A DNA stretch of 64,000 nucleotides from Glycomyces fuscus. Its GTDB lineage: Bacteria; Actinomycetota; Actinomycetes; Streptosporangiales; Streptosporangiaceae. The position numbers and the translations under genes are program-made. The stretch covers positions 114,513-178,512 of the forward strand of contig NYMS01000062.1 in NCBI GenBank assembly GCA_002529455.1, written 5' to 3'. Below the pieces are notes generated by a model. It saw only the letters and a list, made by a program, of their open reading frames with translations, was not told the DNA's origin and searched no databases. Below are positions 37,544-45,523 of this stretch, in pieces (position 1 is the stretch's first letter; each line of letters begins with the position of its first letter).

Positions 37544-38751
37544 CAGTCGTGCACCGTTCCGTCGAGCCGCCGGTTGACCGGCAGGTACCTGGGTTCGTAG
37601 GGGTGGCGGGCCGCGGCCTCCTCGTCGAACTCCACGCCCAGGCCCGGGGCGTCGCCGGGGTGCATGTACCCGTCCGAGAAGGAGTAGGAGGTGCGGAAGA
37701 CCTCCGCGTGGGGCCCGACGTGCCCCATGTGCTCCTGGATGCCGAAGTTGGGGATGGCCAGGTCGAGGTGGAGCGCCGCGGCCATGGCGACCGGCGACAG
37801 GTCCCCGGCGCCGTGCGAGCCCGAGCGCACCCCGTACAGCTCCGCGAGGGAGAACACGCGGCGCAGGTGGGTGATGCCCCCGGTGTGCGACACCGAGGCG
37901 CGGACGTAGTCGATGAGCCGCTCGGTGATGAGCTGCTGGCAGTCCCAGACCGAGTTGAACACCTCGCCCACCGCCACCGGGGTGGTGGTGTGCTGGCGCA
38001 GGAGCCGGAACGCGGACTGGTCCTCGGCCGGGGTCGGGTCCTCCATCCAGAACAGCCGGTACGGTTCGAGCGCCGCGCCCAGGCGGCCCGCCTCGATCGG
38101 GGTGAGCCGGTGGTGCACGTCGTGCAGCAGGTGCACGCCGTAGCCGAACTGCTCGCGGACGTGGCCGATCATGGTCGGCGCGAAGTCCAGGTAGGCCGGG
38201 GTGTCCCAGGTGTCCTCCTGGGGCCGGTGGCCGCTGGCGGGCTCGTACACCCGCCCGTCGGCCGGGGCGATCCCGTAGGTCTTCTCCAGTCCGGGGACCG
38301 CGGCCTGGACCCGGATCGCCCGGTAGCCCAGGTCCAGGTGGCGCTGGAAGTCCTCGGAGAGCCCCTCCAGCGACGTGCCGCTGGCGTGCCCGTAGACCAG
38401 CACGCCCTCGCGCGAGGCCCCGCCCAGGAGCTGGTAGAGGGGCATGCCCGCGGCCTTGCCCTTGATGTCCCACAGCGCCACGTCCACGGCGGCGATCGCG
38501 GTCATCGTCACCGGGCCGCGGCGCCAGTAGGCGCCCTTGTACAGGTACTGCCAGGTGTCCTCGATCCGTCGCGCGTCGCGTCCGACGAGGAGCGGGCACA
38601 CGTGGTCCCGCAGGTAGGAGGCGACCGCGAGCTCGCGGCCGTTGAGCGTGGCGTCGCCGATGCCGGTGACGCCGTCCTCGGTCTCGACCACGAGGGTGAC
38701 GTAGTTGCGGCCGGGTGAGGACACGACGACACGCGCGTCGGTGATCTTCAC
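37540..38751 (-). CDS. manD: D-mannonate dehydratase family protein ManD (enolase superfamily)
   Basis: This 403-residue protein dehydrates D-mannonate (or D-gluconate) to 2-keto-3-deoxygluconate with magnesium. It matches the ManD subgroup in length and in every active-site residue seen: Arg147 and Tyr159 of the dyad, metal ligands Asp211, Glu237 and Glu263, and His213 in LLHDVHHRLTP. The start KITDARVVVSSPGRNYVTL is typical. GTG 38751 follows an aaaggg site. ManD proteins split into high-efficiency mannonate dehydratases and low-efficiency members used in L-gulonate/L-idonate catabolism; the linked zinc dehydrogenase suggests the latter. Confidence 0.93.
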   Translation of the reverse strand: MKITDARVVVSSPGRNYVTLVVETEDGVTGIGDATLNGRELAVASYLRDHVCPLLVGRDARRIEDTWQYLYKGAYWRRGPVTMTAIAAVDVALWDIKGKAAGMPLYQLLGGASREGVLVYGHASGTSLEGLSEDFQRHLDLGYRAIRVQAAVPGLEKTYGIAPADGRVYEPASGHRPQEDTWDTPAYLDFAPTMIGHVREQFGYGVHLLHDVHHRLTPIEAGRLGAALEPYRLFWMEDPTPAEDQSAFRLLRQHTTTPVAVGEVFNSVWDCQQLITERLIDYVRASVSHTGGITHLRRVFSLAELYGVRSGSHGAGDLSPVAMAAALHLDLAIPNFGIQEHMGHVGPHAEVFRTSYSFSDGYMHPGDAPGLGVEFDEEAAARHPYEPRYLPVNRRLDGTVHDW

Positions 38752-38795
38752 GGGATGCCCTTTCTGGGATGGGTGGGGAACTCCCCGGGCGCGGG

Positions 38796-39821
38796 TCAGG
38801 CGAAGCGCAGCATGACCTTGCTGCTGCCGGAGGCGGGATCGGCCGCCGTCCGCATCGCCTCGTGCGCCTCCCCGACGGGGAAGGAGTGGGTCATGAGCGG
38901 GGTGACGTCCAGGCCCGCGGCCATCGCGGCCAGCGCCTCGTCGATCTCCTCGACGAAGCGGTAGGAGCCGATCCAGGTGATCTCCCTGGTGACGAGCTCG
39001 CCCAGCGCGGCCGGGGCCGGCGTTCCGGGGAGGTTGCCGACCTGGACGAGGGTGCCGCCGCGCGCGGTCGCGCGCAGGACCCCGCCGAGGGCGGCGGGGG
39101 CGCCGGAGGCCTCGAAGACCAGCTCGGCGTCCTCGGGAAGCGCGTCCCCGTTCGAGAGGTCGCGCGTGTCGTCGGCGCCCATGGCCCGGGCCACCTCCAG
39201 CGGGGCGCGGCCGAGGTCGGCGACGGTGATCCGCGCCGCCCCCGCGTGCCGGAGCGCGGCGACGACGAGCGATCCGATGGGCCCGGCGCCGTTGACGAAC
39301 ACGTCCCGGCCCGCGACGTCCCCCGCGCGGCCGACGGCGTGGCAGGCCACGGCGAGCGGTTCGGCCAGCGCCCCGCTGCGGGTGTCCACCCCCTCGGGCA
39401 GGGGCCGCAGCTGCCGGGCCGCGACCGTCTTGAGGTCGCAGAACCCGCCGTTGGTGTGCGGGGAGAAGGCGGCCGACCCGAAGTAGCGCACCCGCGGGTA
39501 GAGGTTGGTGCGCCCGGCCAGCCGCTCCGGCATGCGCCCGTCGCCGACCAGCTCGGCCGGGTGCACGGTGACGGCCAGCCCCTCCTCGACGCCGGTCACG
39601 CCGGGGCCCACCCGGGCGACGCGCCCGGCGACCTCGTGGCCGAGCACGAGGGGCTCGCGCAGCACGGCCGTCCCCGAGCGGCCGTGGCGCCAGTAGGCGA
39701 GGTCGGACCCGCAGATCCCGCCCCACTCCACGGCGACGACGACCTCCCCCTCTCCGGGGACGGGGTCGGGCAGCTCGTCGACGCGCAGGTCCCCGGCTCC
39801 GTGTACGGTCACGGCCCTCAT
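38796..39821 (-). CDS. zinc-binding alcohol dehydrogenase family protein, probable L-gulonate/L-idonate 5-dehydrogenase
   Basis: The 341-residue medium-chain dehydrogenase has the catalytic zinc cysteine in GGICGSDLAYW, LVLGHEVAGRVARVG, and the NAD-binding GAGPIGSLVVAALRHAG. The structural zinc cysteine cluster is absent: the region reads RTNLYPRVRYFG, as in idonate 5-dehydrogenase and RspB-like members. Oxidation of L-gulonate (or L-idonate) to a 5-keto-acid such as D-fructuronate fits the operon. Its ATG overlaps the transporter stop by 4 bases. Substrate is inferred. Confidence 0.85.
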   Translation of the reverse strand: MRAVTVHGAGDLRVDELPDPVPGEGEVVVAVEWGGICGSDLAYWRHGRSGTAVLREPLVLGHEVAGRVARVGPGVTGVEEGLAVTVHPAELVGDGRMPERLAGRTNLYPRVRYFGSAAFSPHTNGGFCDLKTVAARQLRPLPEGVDTRSGALAEPLAVACHAVGRAGDVAGRDVFVNGAGPIGSLVVAALRHAGAARITVADLGRAPLEVARAMGADDTRDLSNGDALPEDAELVFEASGAPAALGGVLRATARGGTLVQVGNLPGTPAPAALGELVTREITWIGSYRFVEEIDEALAAMAAGLDVTPLMTHSFPVGEAHEAMRTAADPASGSSKVMLRFA

Positions 39822-41200
39822 ACGGCGTCCTCCAGTCGGACCAGGTCGCGTCCGCGCACCTCGGGGGCCAGGTAGGCGGAGACGAGGGTGATCAGGGAGT
39901 AGATGACGATCATCGCCGACAGCGGCCACCAGGAGCCGGTCGCGGCGGTGAGCGTGGCGGCCAGCACCGGGCCGATCGCGGTGGCGAGGACGCCGCCGAT
40001 CTCCTTGGCCAGGGCCAGCTGGGTGAACCGGGTGCGCGACCCGAACAGCTCGGCCATGGTCACGCTCTCCATGGAGAACAGGCCCAGGACCGACAGGTTG
40101 AGCCCGACGACCATCGCGACGGTCACGAGCACGGTGTCGCCCGTCTCGATCATCAGCATCATGGGGACGGCGAACAGGATGCTGGCGACGGTCAGGAAGA
40201 GGTAGACGGGGCGGCGCCCGAAGCGGTCGCCGAACACGCCGACCAGGGGGACGGTGGCGAAGCCGAGCAGGGAGCCGTAGACGATGGCGGACGTGCCGAC
40301 CGCGTTGTCCAGCAGCAGGTTGGCGCTGAGGTAGCCGACCAGGAAGGTCTGGACGATGCCGGAGTTGCCCGCCTGGCCGAAGCGCAGGCCCAGCGCGAGC
40401 AGGAACGCGCGGCCCTTGCGCTGGCGCAGGGCGGTCTCCAGTCCGCTCCTGTCCCTGTCCACCGCGGCCTCGGCCAGCTCGCTCCGGGACATCGCCACAC
40501 CGTCGACGATGTCCTCGCGCTGTTCGAAGACCGGGCTCTCCTTGACCGAGGAGCGGATCCACAGCGCCAGGAGCAGCAGGACGAAGCTGGCCAGGAACGG
40601 AAGGCGCCAGCCCCAGGACAGCAGCTGCTCGTCGGAGAGCGCGAACACCAGCACCGCCCAGATCGCGGAGGCGCCCAGGGTGCCGGAGTTGGTGCCCAGG
40701 CACACGAGGGAGGAGATGAACCCCCTCCGCCTGGCCGGGGCGTACTCCGCCAGCATCACGGTGGCGCCCGCGATCTCGGCGCCCGCGCCGAAGCCCTGGA
40801 CCAGCCGCAGCCCCACGAGCAGGGCCGGGGCGAGCAGGCCCACCTGCTGGTAGGTCGGCAGGGCGCCGATCAGGGTGGTGGAGACGCCCATGAGCGCCAC
40901 GGTGATGAACAGGACCTTCTTGGGGCCGATCCGGTCGCCCATGCGGCCGAAGTAGACGGCTCCGACGAGCCGGGCGACGTACCCGACGCCGTAGGTGCCC
41001 ATCGCCGCGATCAGGCCGACCGCGGGGTTGAGCTCGGGGAAGAAGATCTGGTTGAACACCAGGGCCGCGGCCAGGGAGTAGAGCTGGAAGTCCATGAACT
41101 CCATGGCGGTTCCCAGCCATCCGGACACAGAGGCTTTGGTGAGGTCCCGGGTGCTGCGCTCCCCTTGCCCGGCTGGCGCGGGGGGTGCCTGTTCGGTCAT
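39818..41200 (-). CDS. MFS transporter of the metabolite:proton symporter type, first gene of the sugar-acid operon
   Basis: The 460-residue membrane protein has 12 predicted helices. The family motif between helices 2 and 3 is GRMGDRIGPKKVLF (MFS motif A), with LRLVQGFGAGAEIAGATVMLAEYAPARRRGF typical of MHS-family (ProP/KgtP/ShiA-like) symporters. The N-terminal VSGWLGTAMEFMDFQLYSL is also characteristic. It probably imports the acid sugar degraded by the downstream enzymes with protons. It heads the operon and is divergent from the GntR gene. Confidence 0.9.
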   Translation of the reverse strand: MTEQAPPAPAGQGERSTRDLTKASVSGWLGTAMEFMDFQLYSLAAALVFNQIFFPELNPAVGLIAAMGTYGVGYVARLVGAVYFGRMGDRIGPKKVLFITVALMGVSTTLIGALPTYQQVGLLAPALLVGLRLVQGFGAGAEIAGATVMLAEYAPARRRGFISSLVCLGTNSGTLGASAIWAVLVFALSDEQLLSWGWRLPFLASFVLLLLALWIRSSVKESPVFEQREDIVDGVAMSRSELAEAAVDRDRSGLETALRQRKGRAFLLALGLRFGQAGNSGIVQTFLVGYLSANLLLDNAVGTSAIVYGSLLGFATVPLVGVFGDRFGRRPVYLFLTVASILFAVPMMLMIETGDTVLVTVAMVVGLNLSVLGLFSMESVTMAELFGSRTRFTQLALAKEIGGVLATAIGPVLAATLTAATGSWWPLSAMIVIYSLITLVSAYLAPEVRGRDLVRLEDAV

Positions 41201-41270
41201 CGGCCGGTCCTTTGTGAAGGGCTTCCACCTGCGAAGAAGTATCGGGGAAACCGTACGTGAACATGTGGGC

Positions 41271-41284
41271 GCTGATATACAAGC
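41271..41284. promoter_or_regulatory. candidate GntR operator in the divergent intergenic region
   Basis: GCTGATATACAAGC is an imperfect palindrome (10 of 14 positions symmetrical: GCT-nn-TATA-nn-AGC) in the 124 bases between the transporter and GntR starts. FCD-type GntR regulators bind short AT-centred palindromes of this kind. It lies 41 bases before the GntR ATG, suitable for controlling both promoters. Confidence 0.4.
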
Positions 41285-41324
41285 ACTGCCATACCAGTGG
41301 CGTCAATGGCGGTAGACTCCTCGC

Positions 41325-42056
41325 ATGGCCGACCAGACCCGGTCCGGGGGACCCCTGCTGTCCGCGCGGGACCGCACCCTGGACACCATCCGCCGCGCGA
41401 TCATCACCCTGGAGCTCAAGCCGGGGACCCCCCTGTCGGAGAACGAGCTCGCCACCGAGCTCGCCGTGAGCCGCACGCCCGTGCGCGAGAGCCTCATCCT
41501 GCTGCGCGAGGAGGGGCTGGTGGAGGTCTATCCCCAGGTCGGCACGTTCGTCTCCCTGGTGGACCCCGAGCGCGTCCGGCAGGCGCAGTTCATCCGGGAG
41601 GCGGTGGAGTGCACCTCCCTCGCCCAGGCCCGGCCCCCCTTCTCCGCGGACCACGTCGGCGACCTGCGCGTCCTGCTCGGCGCGCAGCGGGAGGCGGACG
41701 GCGGCGCCGACCACGACCGCTTCTTCGAGCTGGACGAGGAGTTCCACCGCTCGCTGCTGGCGCTGGCGGGCAACGAGAGCGCCTGGCGGACGGTGAACGC
41801 GGCCAAGGCACACCTGGACCGGGCACGGCGGCTGAGCCTGATCGACACGCGCCCGATCGGCGAGCTGGTGGACCAGCACACGCTGGTCGTGGACGCGATC
41901 GAGGCCGGGGACACCGGGACCGCGGTGGAGGCACTGCGCTCCCACCTGCGGACGGTGTTCGAGGACGTCGGGCGCATCCGCGACGCCTCGCCGGAGTTCT
42001 TCTCGGACGGGCGGCCCCGCCGCCCCGTCCGCAGGACCGTGACCTCGCTGCGGTAG
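41325..42056 (+). CDS. GntR family (FadR/FCD type) transcriptional regulator
   Basis: This 243-residue regulator has the GntR winged helix at about 15-80 (DTIRRAIITLELKPGTPLSENELATELAVSRTPVRESLILLREEGLVEVYPQ in family terms) and a helical FCD ligand domain (about 90-215) with metal/ligand-type residues in DRFFELDEEFHRSLL and LVDQHTLVVDAI. It is divergent from the sugar-acid operon and is its probable local repressor, releasing DNA on binding an acid-sugar ligand. A candidate operator lies in the shared upstream region. Confidence 0.92.
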   Translation: MADQTRSGGPLLSARDRTLDTIRRAIITLELKPGTPLSENELATELAVSRTPVRESLILLREEGLVEVYPQVGTFVSLVDPERVRQAQFIREAVECTSLAQARPPFSADHVGDLRVLLGAQREADGGADHDRFFELDEEFHRSLLALAGNESAWRTVNAAKAHLDRARRLSLIDTRPIGELVDQHTLVVDAIEAGDTGTAVEALRSHLRTVFEDVGRIRDASPEFFSDGRPRRPVRRTVTSLR

Positions 42057-42075
42057 GCGCGGACGCGACGCGGGA

Positions 42076-42097
42076 CCCCGCGCGCTACGGCGCGGGG
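42076..42097. terminator. hairpin after the GntR gene
   Basis: CCCCGCGC (42076-42083) pairs with GCGCGGGG (42090-42097) around a 6-base loop, 20 bases past the regulator stop. No gene is supported between here and the small minus-strand gene ending at 42337. Confidence 0.6.
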
Positions 42098-42336
42098 CCC
42101 CACGGGTGTTCTCGTCCGCTGCCGCCGGGGCGGGCGCGGGTCAGTCCCGGCCCGTCCGGTCGGCGGCGGAGAGGTGTTCCACGGCGGCGCCCGTGTCCGT
42201 GAACGTGCGCGTCACCGTCGCGGGGGACGTCCTCAGGGGCGGCCCGTTCCAACGCCCCCCGGGAAGGGCCCCGCCGGAGCCCGGCAGGAGACGGGACCGC
42301 CCTCGCGGCCGCACGGCCGTGACGGCGGCCCCGGCC

Positions 42337-42507
42337 TCACCGGCGCCCGCGTCCCCAGCCCGAGCCGTAGCCCCCCGCGTGCAGCGCGAGGAACAGCAGC
42401 CCGGCGAGGGCGAGGGTGGTCGGGGTGACCAGGTCCTGGATGTTCTGGCCGAGCAGCTCCAGCAGCAGGGCGAGGCCGAACAGGACTGCGGCGATGGTGG
42501 CGAACAC
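42337..42507 (-). CDS. 56-residue small membrane protein
   Basis: GTG 42507 to TGA 42337 encodes MFATIAAVLFGLALLLELLGQ followed by NIQDLVTPTTLALAGLLFLALHAGGYGSGWGRGRR in two parts. Two hydrophobic helices are separated by a short polar turn and end in a Gly/Arg tail. A ggagg site 5-6 bases upstream supports translation. Similar tiny two-helix proteins occur in many actinomycetes; no function is known. Confidence 0.75.
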   Translation of the reverse strand: MFATIAAVLFGLALLLELLGQNIQDLVTPTTLALAGLLFLALHAGGYGSGWGRGRR

Positions 42508-42673
42508 GGCTGCCTCCGGGGGTCGGGTGGTGTTCGCCTACCCCCCGGCCGCGGGGGTAACCACACTCCCGTCCCGCGCACCGGCCCCGGGGGCGTGCGC
42601 GGGGCGGAGCCGGAGTAAGCCCCCCGGGGCCACCCGCCGGGGGCGGCACGGGACGCGGACCGCCGGCGCCCTC

Positions 42674-43120
42674 CTACGCCCGTGTCCCCGCCGGGGCCTC
42701 CGCGAGCCGTTTGAGCTGTCGGACGCCGTCGCGCACCATGGCCTCGGCCACGTCCGGGGGCAGCGGGTCGTCGACTCCCGGGCGGGGGCTCCAGTCCATC
42801 GCGTAGGTGAGCTCGACGCCGCGTCCGGCGCGGACGGCCGTGTTGCGGAAGGTGCCCGTGTAGGTGGGGTTGTCCACGTACTCGAAGACGACGTCCACGC
42901 CGTCCGGGAGCTCGTGTTCGGTGACGCGCTCCCGGATGGTCAGGTCGACGGGGGACGGCTGGTGCATCTCCCGCAGCACGTGGTCGTCCGTGCGTTCGAG
43001 GATCCGGCTGGAACGCACGGACGGCACGTACCTCCGCGGGTTCTCCACCTTGTCGCGCAGGAGGTCGAGGACCCGGTCGAAAGGGGCGTCGACGTCCTCG
43101 GTCCATCGTGTACTCGGCAT
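42674..43120 (-). CDS. AtaL-like SRPBCC family protein (DUF1857-like)
   Basis: The 148-residue protein has the START/Bet v1-like features of AtaL-like proteins: APFDRVLDLLRDKVENPRRYVP, SSRILERTDDHVLREM, then ERVTEHELPDGVDVVFEYVDNP and a C-terminal long helix (DVAEAMVRDGVRQLKRLAE). Such proteins bind small hydrophobic ligands in a cavity. ATG 43120 is chosen because ggaggg lies 6 bases upstream. It is divergent from a MarR regulator with matching operators between them, so it may be under that regulator's control. Confidence 0.75.
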   Translation of the reverse strand: MPSTRWTEDVDAPFDRVLDLLRDKVENPRRYVPSVRSSRILERTDDHVLREMHQPSPVDLTIRERVTEHELPDGVDVVFEYVDNPTYTGTFRNTAVRAGRGVELTYAMDWSPRPGVDDPLPPDVAEAMVRDGVRQLKRLAEAPAGTRA

Positions 43121-43304
43121 GGTGCCCTCCATCGGTGTTCGCCCGTGTGCGGGGAGGGGCGGACCGCCTCGTTCCCGGCCGCCCCGGTGACGACCACGAC
43201 GCGGTCCGTCGTGTGCCGTGTGGACGTCGCTGCTCCTCAGGAGCGGGCCGCGCTGGCCGACGCGGCCGGGCGTGAAGGCTGAGCGCATGCTTGACTCCTA
43301 TTTC

Positions 43305-43322
43305 ATTGTTCGGGCAACTAAG
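43305..43322. promoter_or_regulatory. MarR operator copy 1 (candidate)
   Basis: ATTGTTCGGGCAACTAAG shares a core TTGTyCGrGCAACT with the copy at 43371-43388 and forms a partial palindrome (TTG...CAA). It lies between the divergent AtaL-like and MarR genes, nearer the former. Confidence 0.6.
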
Positions 43323-43370
43323 TTCACTATGGCTCTCTTTGATGCGACAGGCAAGCCCTCCGGCAAAAAA

Positions 43371-43388
43371 GGTTGTCCGAGCAACTGA
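43371..43388. promoter_or_regulatory. MarR operator copy 2 (candidate), with adjacent half-site
   Basis: GGTTGTCCGAGCAACTGA contains the inverted repeat GTTG-n6-CAAC. A further half-site GGTTGTCC lies at 43392-43399, touching a TAGACT -10-like hexamer (43400-43405). Binding here would block transcription of the MarR gene, whose GTG starts only 7 bases beyond the hexamer. Confidence 0.65.
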
Positions 43389-43411
43389 GATGGTTGTCCT
43401 AGACTGGGCCG

Positions 43412-43921
43412 GTGAGTACGACGAACGACACCGGTGCGGACGCGGCCGCCGCCGGACCGGACCGGGACCGGGTCTCCAGCGCGGGGCCCGTGAGCCATGT
43501 GATCTTCCGTGTGGCCCGCACCCACAAGCTCCTCGCCGGGCAGCTGCTGCGGGAGGTGGGCCTGTACCCGGGGCAGGAGCTGCTGATGATGCGGCTCTGG
43601 GACGAGGGCCCCCAGCGGCAGTCCGACCTGGCCGCCTTCCTCGACGCCGACGCGCCGACCGTCACCCGTTCGGTGCGGCGCCTCGAACGCGCCGGATTCG
43701 TACGCCGTTCGCCCAGTCCGACGGACGGGCGTGTGACGATCGTCGAGGCGACTCCCGCGAGCACGGGGCTGCGTCAGGCCGTCGAGAGGATCTGGGCGGA
43801 CCTGGAGCGGATGACCGTCGCGGACATGGACGACGGGCGGCGCGACGAGGTGCTGCGCGCGCTCGGCGAGATCGAGCGCAACCTGGCCGCCGCGGAGGAG
43901 GAGCGCAGGGGGGACCGCTGA
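43412..43921 (+). CDS. MarR family transcriptional regulator
   Basis: This 169-residue winged-helix protein shows the MarR DNA-binding core (QSDLAAFLDADAPTVTRSVRRLERAGFVRRSPSPTDGRVTIVEATP in family terms, about residues 67-112), including the DGR wing. Flanking helices form the dimer. It probably represses itself and the divergent AtaL-like gene through two TTGTyCGrGCAAC sites and is relieved by a small aromatic or lipophilic ligand, as usual in the family. The GTG 43412 lies 7 bases after TAGACT with no ribosome site, which suggests a leaderless mRNA. Confidence 0.9.
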   Translation: MSTTNDTGADAAAAGPDRDRVSSAGPVSHVIFRVARTHKLLAGQLLREVGLYPGQELLMMRLWDEGPQRQSDLAAFLDADAPTVTRSVRRLERAGFVRRSPSPTDGRVTIVEATPASTGLRQAVERIWADLERMTVADMDDGRRDEVLRALGEIERNLAAAEEERRGDR

Positions 43922-44072
43922 GCCGGGGCGGCGCCCGTCTGTCCGGCTGCCCGGACGAGCGGCCGCCCGCCGGGCGCGAGCGCGTCGGCTCGGGAGAGGC
44001 GGAGGCGGGTCCCCGGAGGAGCCCGTTGGAGGAGGGCCTTCCCGCCGGTGCGCGCGGGAGGCCCGCAAACGC

Positions 44073-44102
44073 CTCAGGCCAGGACCGGAGTCCTGGCCTG
44101 AG
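44073..44102. terminator. hairpin between MarR and the tRNA cluster
   Basis: A perfect 13-base stem (44073-44085 with 44090-44102) closes a 4-base loop immediately past the 3' end of the minus-strand tRNA-Val gene. It likely ends the tRNA transcript and possibly the MarR transcript. The 150 bases between MarR and this hairpin show no gene. Confidence 0.7.
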
Positions 44103-44112
44103 ATGACGCTGG

Positions 44113-44186
44113 TGGGCGATACAGGATTCGAACCTGTGACCTCTACCGTGTCAAGGTAGCGCTCTAACCAACTGAGCTAACCGCCC
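44113..44186 (-). tRNA. tRNA-Val (GAC)
   Basis: The 74-base cloverleaf has acceptor GGGCGGT pairing with ATCGCCC (one G-U), D-arm TAGCTCAG...CTAGAGC type, anticodon loop TTGACAC (GAC) and T-arm GGTTCGAATCC. CCA is encoded (44112-44110). It is the last of four minus-strand tRNA genes. Confidence 0.97.
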
Positions 44187-44217
44187 TCATCGGGGGGATG
44201 AGGTAACACCTGATGCG

Positions 44218-44289
44218 AGGCGGAGACGGGAATCGAACCCGTGTGCAGGGATTTGCAGTCCCTTGCCTCAACCACTCGGCCACTCCGCC
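44218..44289 (-). tRNA. tRNA-Cys (GCA)
   Basis: The 72-base cloverleaf has acceptor GGCGGAG/CTCCGCC, anticodon loop CTGCAAA (GCA), T-arm GGGTTCGATTCC and discriminator U as required for cysteine. CCA is not encoded. It lies 31 bases upstream of tRNA-Val in the same array. Confidence 0.97.
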
Positions 44290-44336
44290 GGAACGCGATG
44301 GGGAGCCGTCGAGTGACACCCATGCGGGCCTCTCCG

Positions 44337-44409
44337 AGCGGACGACGGGATTCGAACCCGCGACCCTCACCTTGGCAAGGTGATGCTCTACCAGCTGAGC
44401 CACGTCCGC
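44337..44409 (-). tRNA. tRNA-Gly (GCC), copy 2
   Basis: The 73-base cloverleaf has acceptor GCGGACG/CGTCCGC, anticodon loop TTGCCAA (GCC) and discriminator U. The mature sequence appears identical to the copy at 44480-44552, a recent duplication or gene-conversion pair. CCA is not encoded. Confidence 0.97.
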
Positions 44410-44479
44410 GTGTGCCCCGGAGCGGACCCCGGAGCCGGAATCCCTCCGCCGCCCGGGGGAGGCGGAAAGGTTCCGTTCG

Positions 44480-44552
44480 AGCGGACGACGGGATTCGAAC
44501 CCGCGACCCTCACCTTGGCAAGGTGATGCTCTACCAGCTGAGCCACGTCCGC
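44480..44552 (-). tRNA. tRNA-Gly (GCC), copy 1
   Basis: This is the first gene of the minus-strand array Gly-Gly-Cys-Val, with the same 73-base sequence as copy 2 and a 70-base spacer between. Upstream (44553-44620), gttaagaactctagcgga reads on the minus strand as an AT-richer stretch suited to the tRNA promoter. Confidence 0.97.
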
Positions 44553-44706
44553 GCGGCGAGTCCTGCCTCCGGGGTTGTCCCCGTCAGCGCCCCTCGCTGC
44601 GTTAAGAACTCTAGCGGATTCCCGGCCAAGCGCGAAATCGGCCGGGCGCACCGGGCGACCGTGCCCTGCCGTGGCAGGTCCCGCGGACCCGCCGAGGCGG
44701 CAGGGG

Positions 44707-45138
44707 CTACTTCTCCACGTGGGCGGGCGAGGAGGGCATGTCGGGTCGGGGAGGCGCCGAGAGGTACTGGCCGACCCTCTCGATCACCTTGTTCATCTCG
44801 TAGGCGATCAGGCCCACGTCGCTGTCGGAGTCCGACATCAGCGCCATGCAGGCGCCCTCTCCGGCCGCGGCGACGAAAAGGAAGGCGCGGTCCATCTCGA
44901 TGATGCTCTGGCGGATGCCGCCCGCGGCGAACTGCTTGCTCGCCCCGCCCGCGAGGCTGTGCAGCCCCGAGGCGATCGCGGACAGGTGCTCGGCGGCGGG
45001 ACGGTCCAGTCCGCTGGAGGTGGCCATGAGGAGCCCGTCGGTGGACAGGACGATGGCGTGCTGCGTACCGGAGGCACGCGTGAGGAGATCGTCCAGCAAC
45101 CAGCTGAGCTCTCCGCGGGCGGTACTCGGTGGGGTCAT
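44707..45138 (-). CDS. Roadblock/LC7 domain protein
   Basis: The 143-residue protein is a single Roadblock/LC7 (MglB-like) domain: LSWLLDDLLTRASGTQHAIVLSTDGLLMATSSGL at the start, then EHLSAIASGLHSLAGGASK and a beta-rich part (IIEMDRAFLFVAAAGEGACMAL). In actinomycete conservon operons (cvnABCD) such a protein pairs with a sensor kinase, a DUF742 protein and a Ras-like GTPase, but none of these is adjacent. It is therefore a solitary member whose GTPase partner, if any, is elsewhere. Confidence 0.92.
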   Translation of the reverse strand: MTPPSTARGELSWLLDDLLTRASGTQHAIVLSTDGLLMATSSGLDRPAAEHLSAIASGLHSLAGGASKQFAAGGIRQSIIEMDRAFLFVAAAGEGACMALMSDSDSDVGLIAYEMNKVIERVGQYLSAPPRPDMPSSPAHVEK

Positions 45139-45523
45139 GTCTCTCTTTGCTCTGTCAGTCGTCGTGCGTGACTTGGGACACGCGCACTGCGGGCCGCCGC
45201 CGAGGTGCCTTGGGAGAGGGCTCCGAAATCAGCTGCCACCGGTCCCGCATAAGCGTTGCCCAGATGATAGTCATTCGTAACTTATCTGTCCGGCCGCCAC
45301 GGCGGATTCCGGGTGGACCGCCCTCGCCGCCGAACGGCGTGACCAGTTGCGATACCGCCACAAAACGGGAGTAGGCGCCCGGCCATCGGCCGGTGCCGGT
45401 CACGGGACTTGCCAACCCGCCGTACGGAGGTTACGGAAGGACCGGGCGACGACGCGCCGACAAGGTGGGAGGATCGTGCAGACACCGGCCCTACCTGGGC
45501 TCTTGAGAACGTGGGGGTGGCAG
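45139..45523. other. divergent promoter region of the Roadblock gene and pabC
   Basis: No gene is supported in 385 bases. Around 45265-45290 lies an AT-richer stretch (gatgatagtcattcgtaacttatctg) that suits minus-strand promoter elements. The pabC side shows gggggtggcag right before ATG 45524. Confidence 0.3.

Noticed and set aside
44164..44651. Open frames over the tRNA array with LEPVT-like or VAGSNPVV motifs
   Set aside because: These are well-known spurious translations of tRNA T-arms, as is the one over tRNA-Val at 47363-47436.
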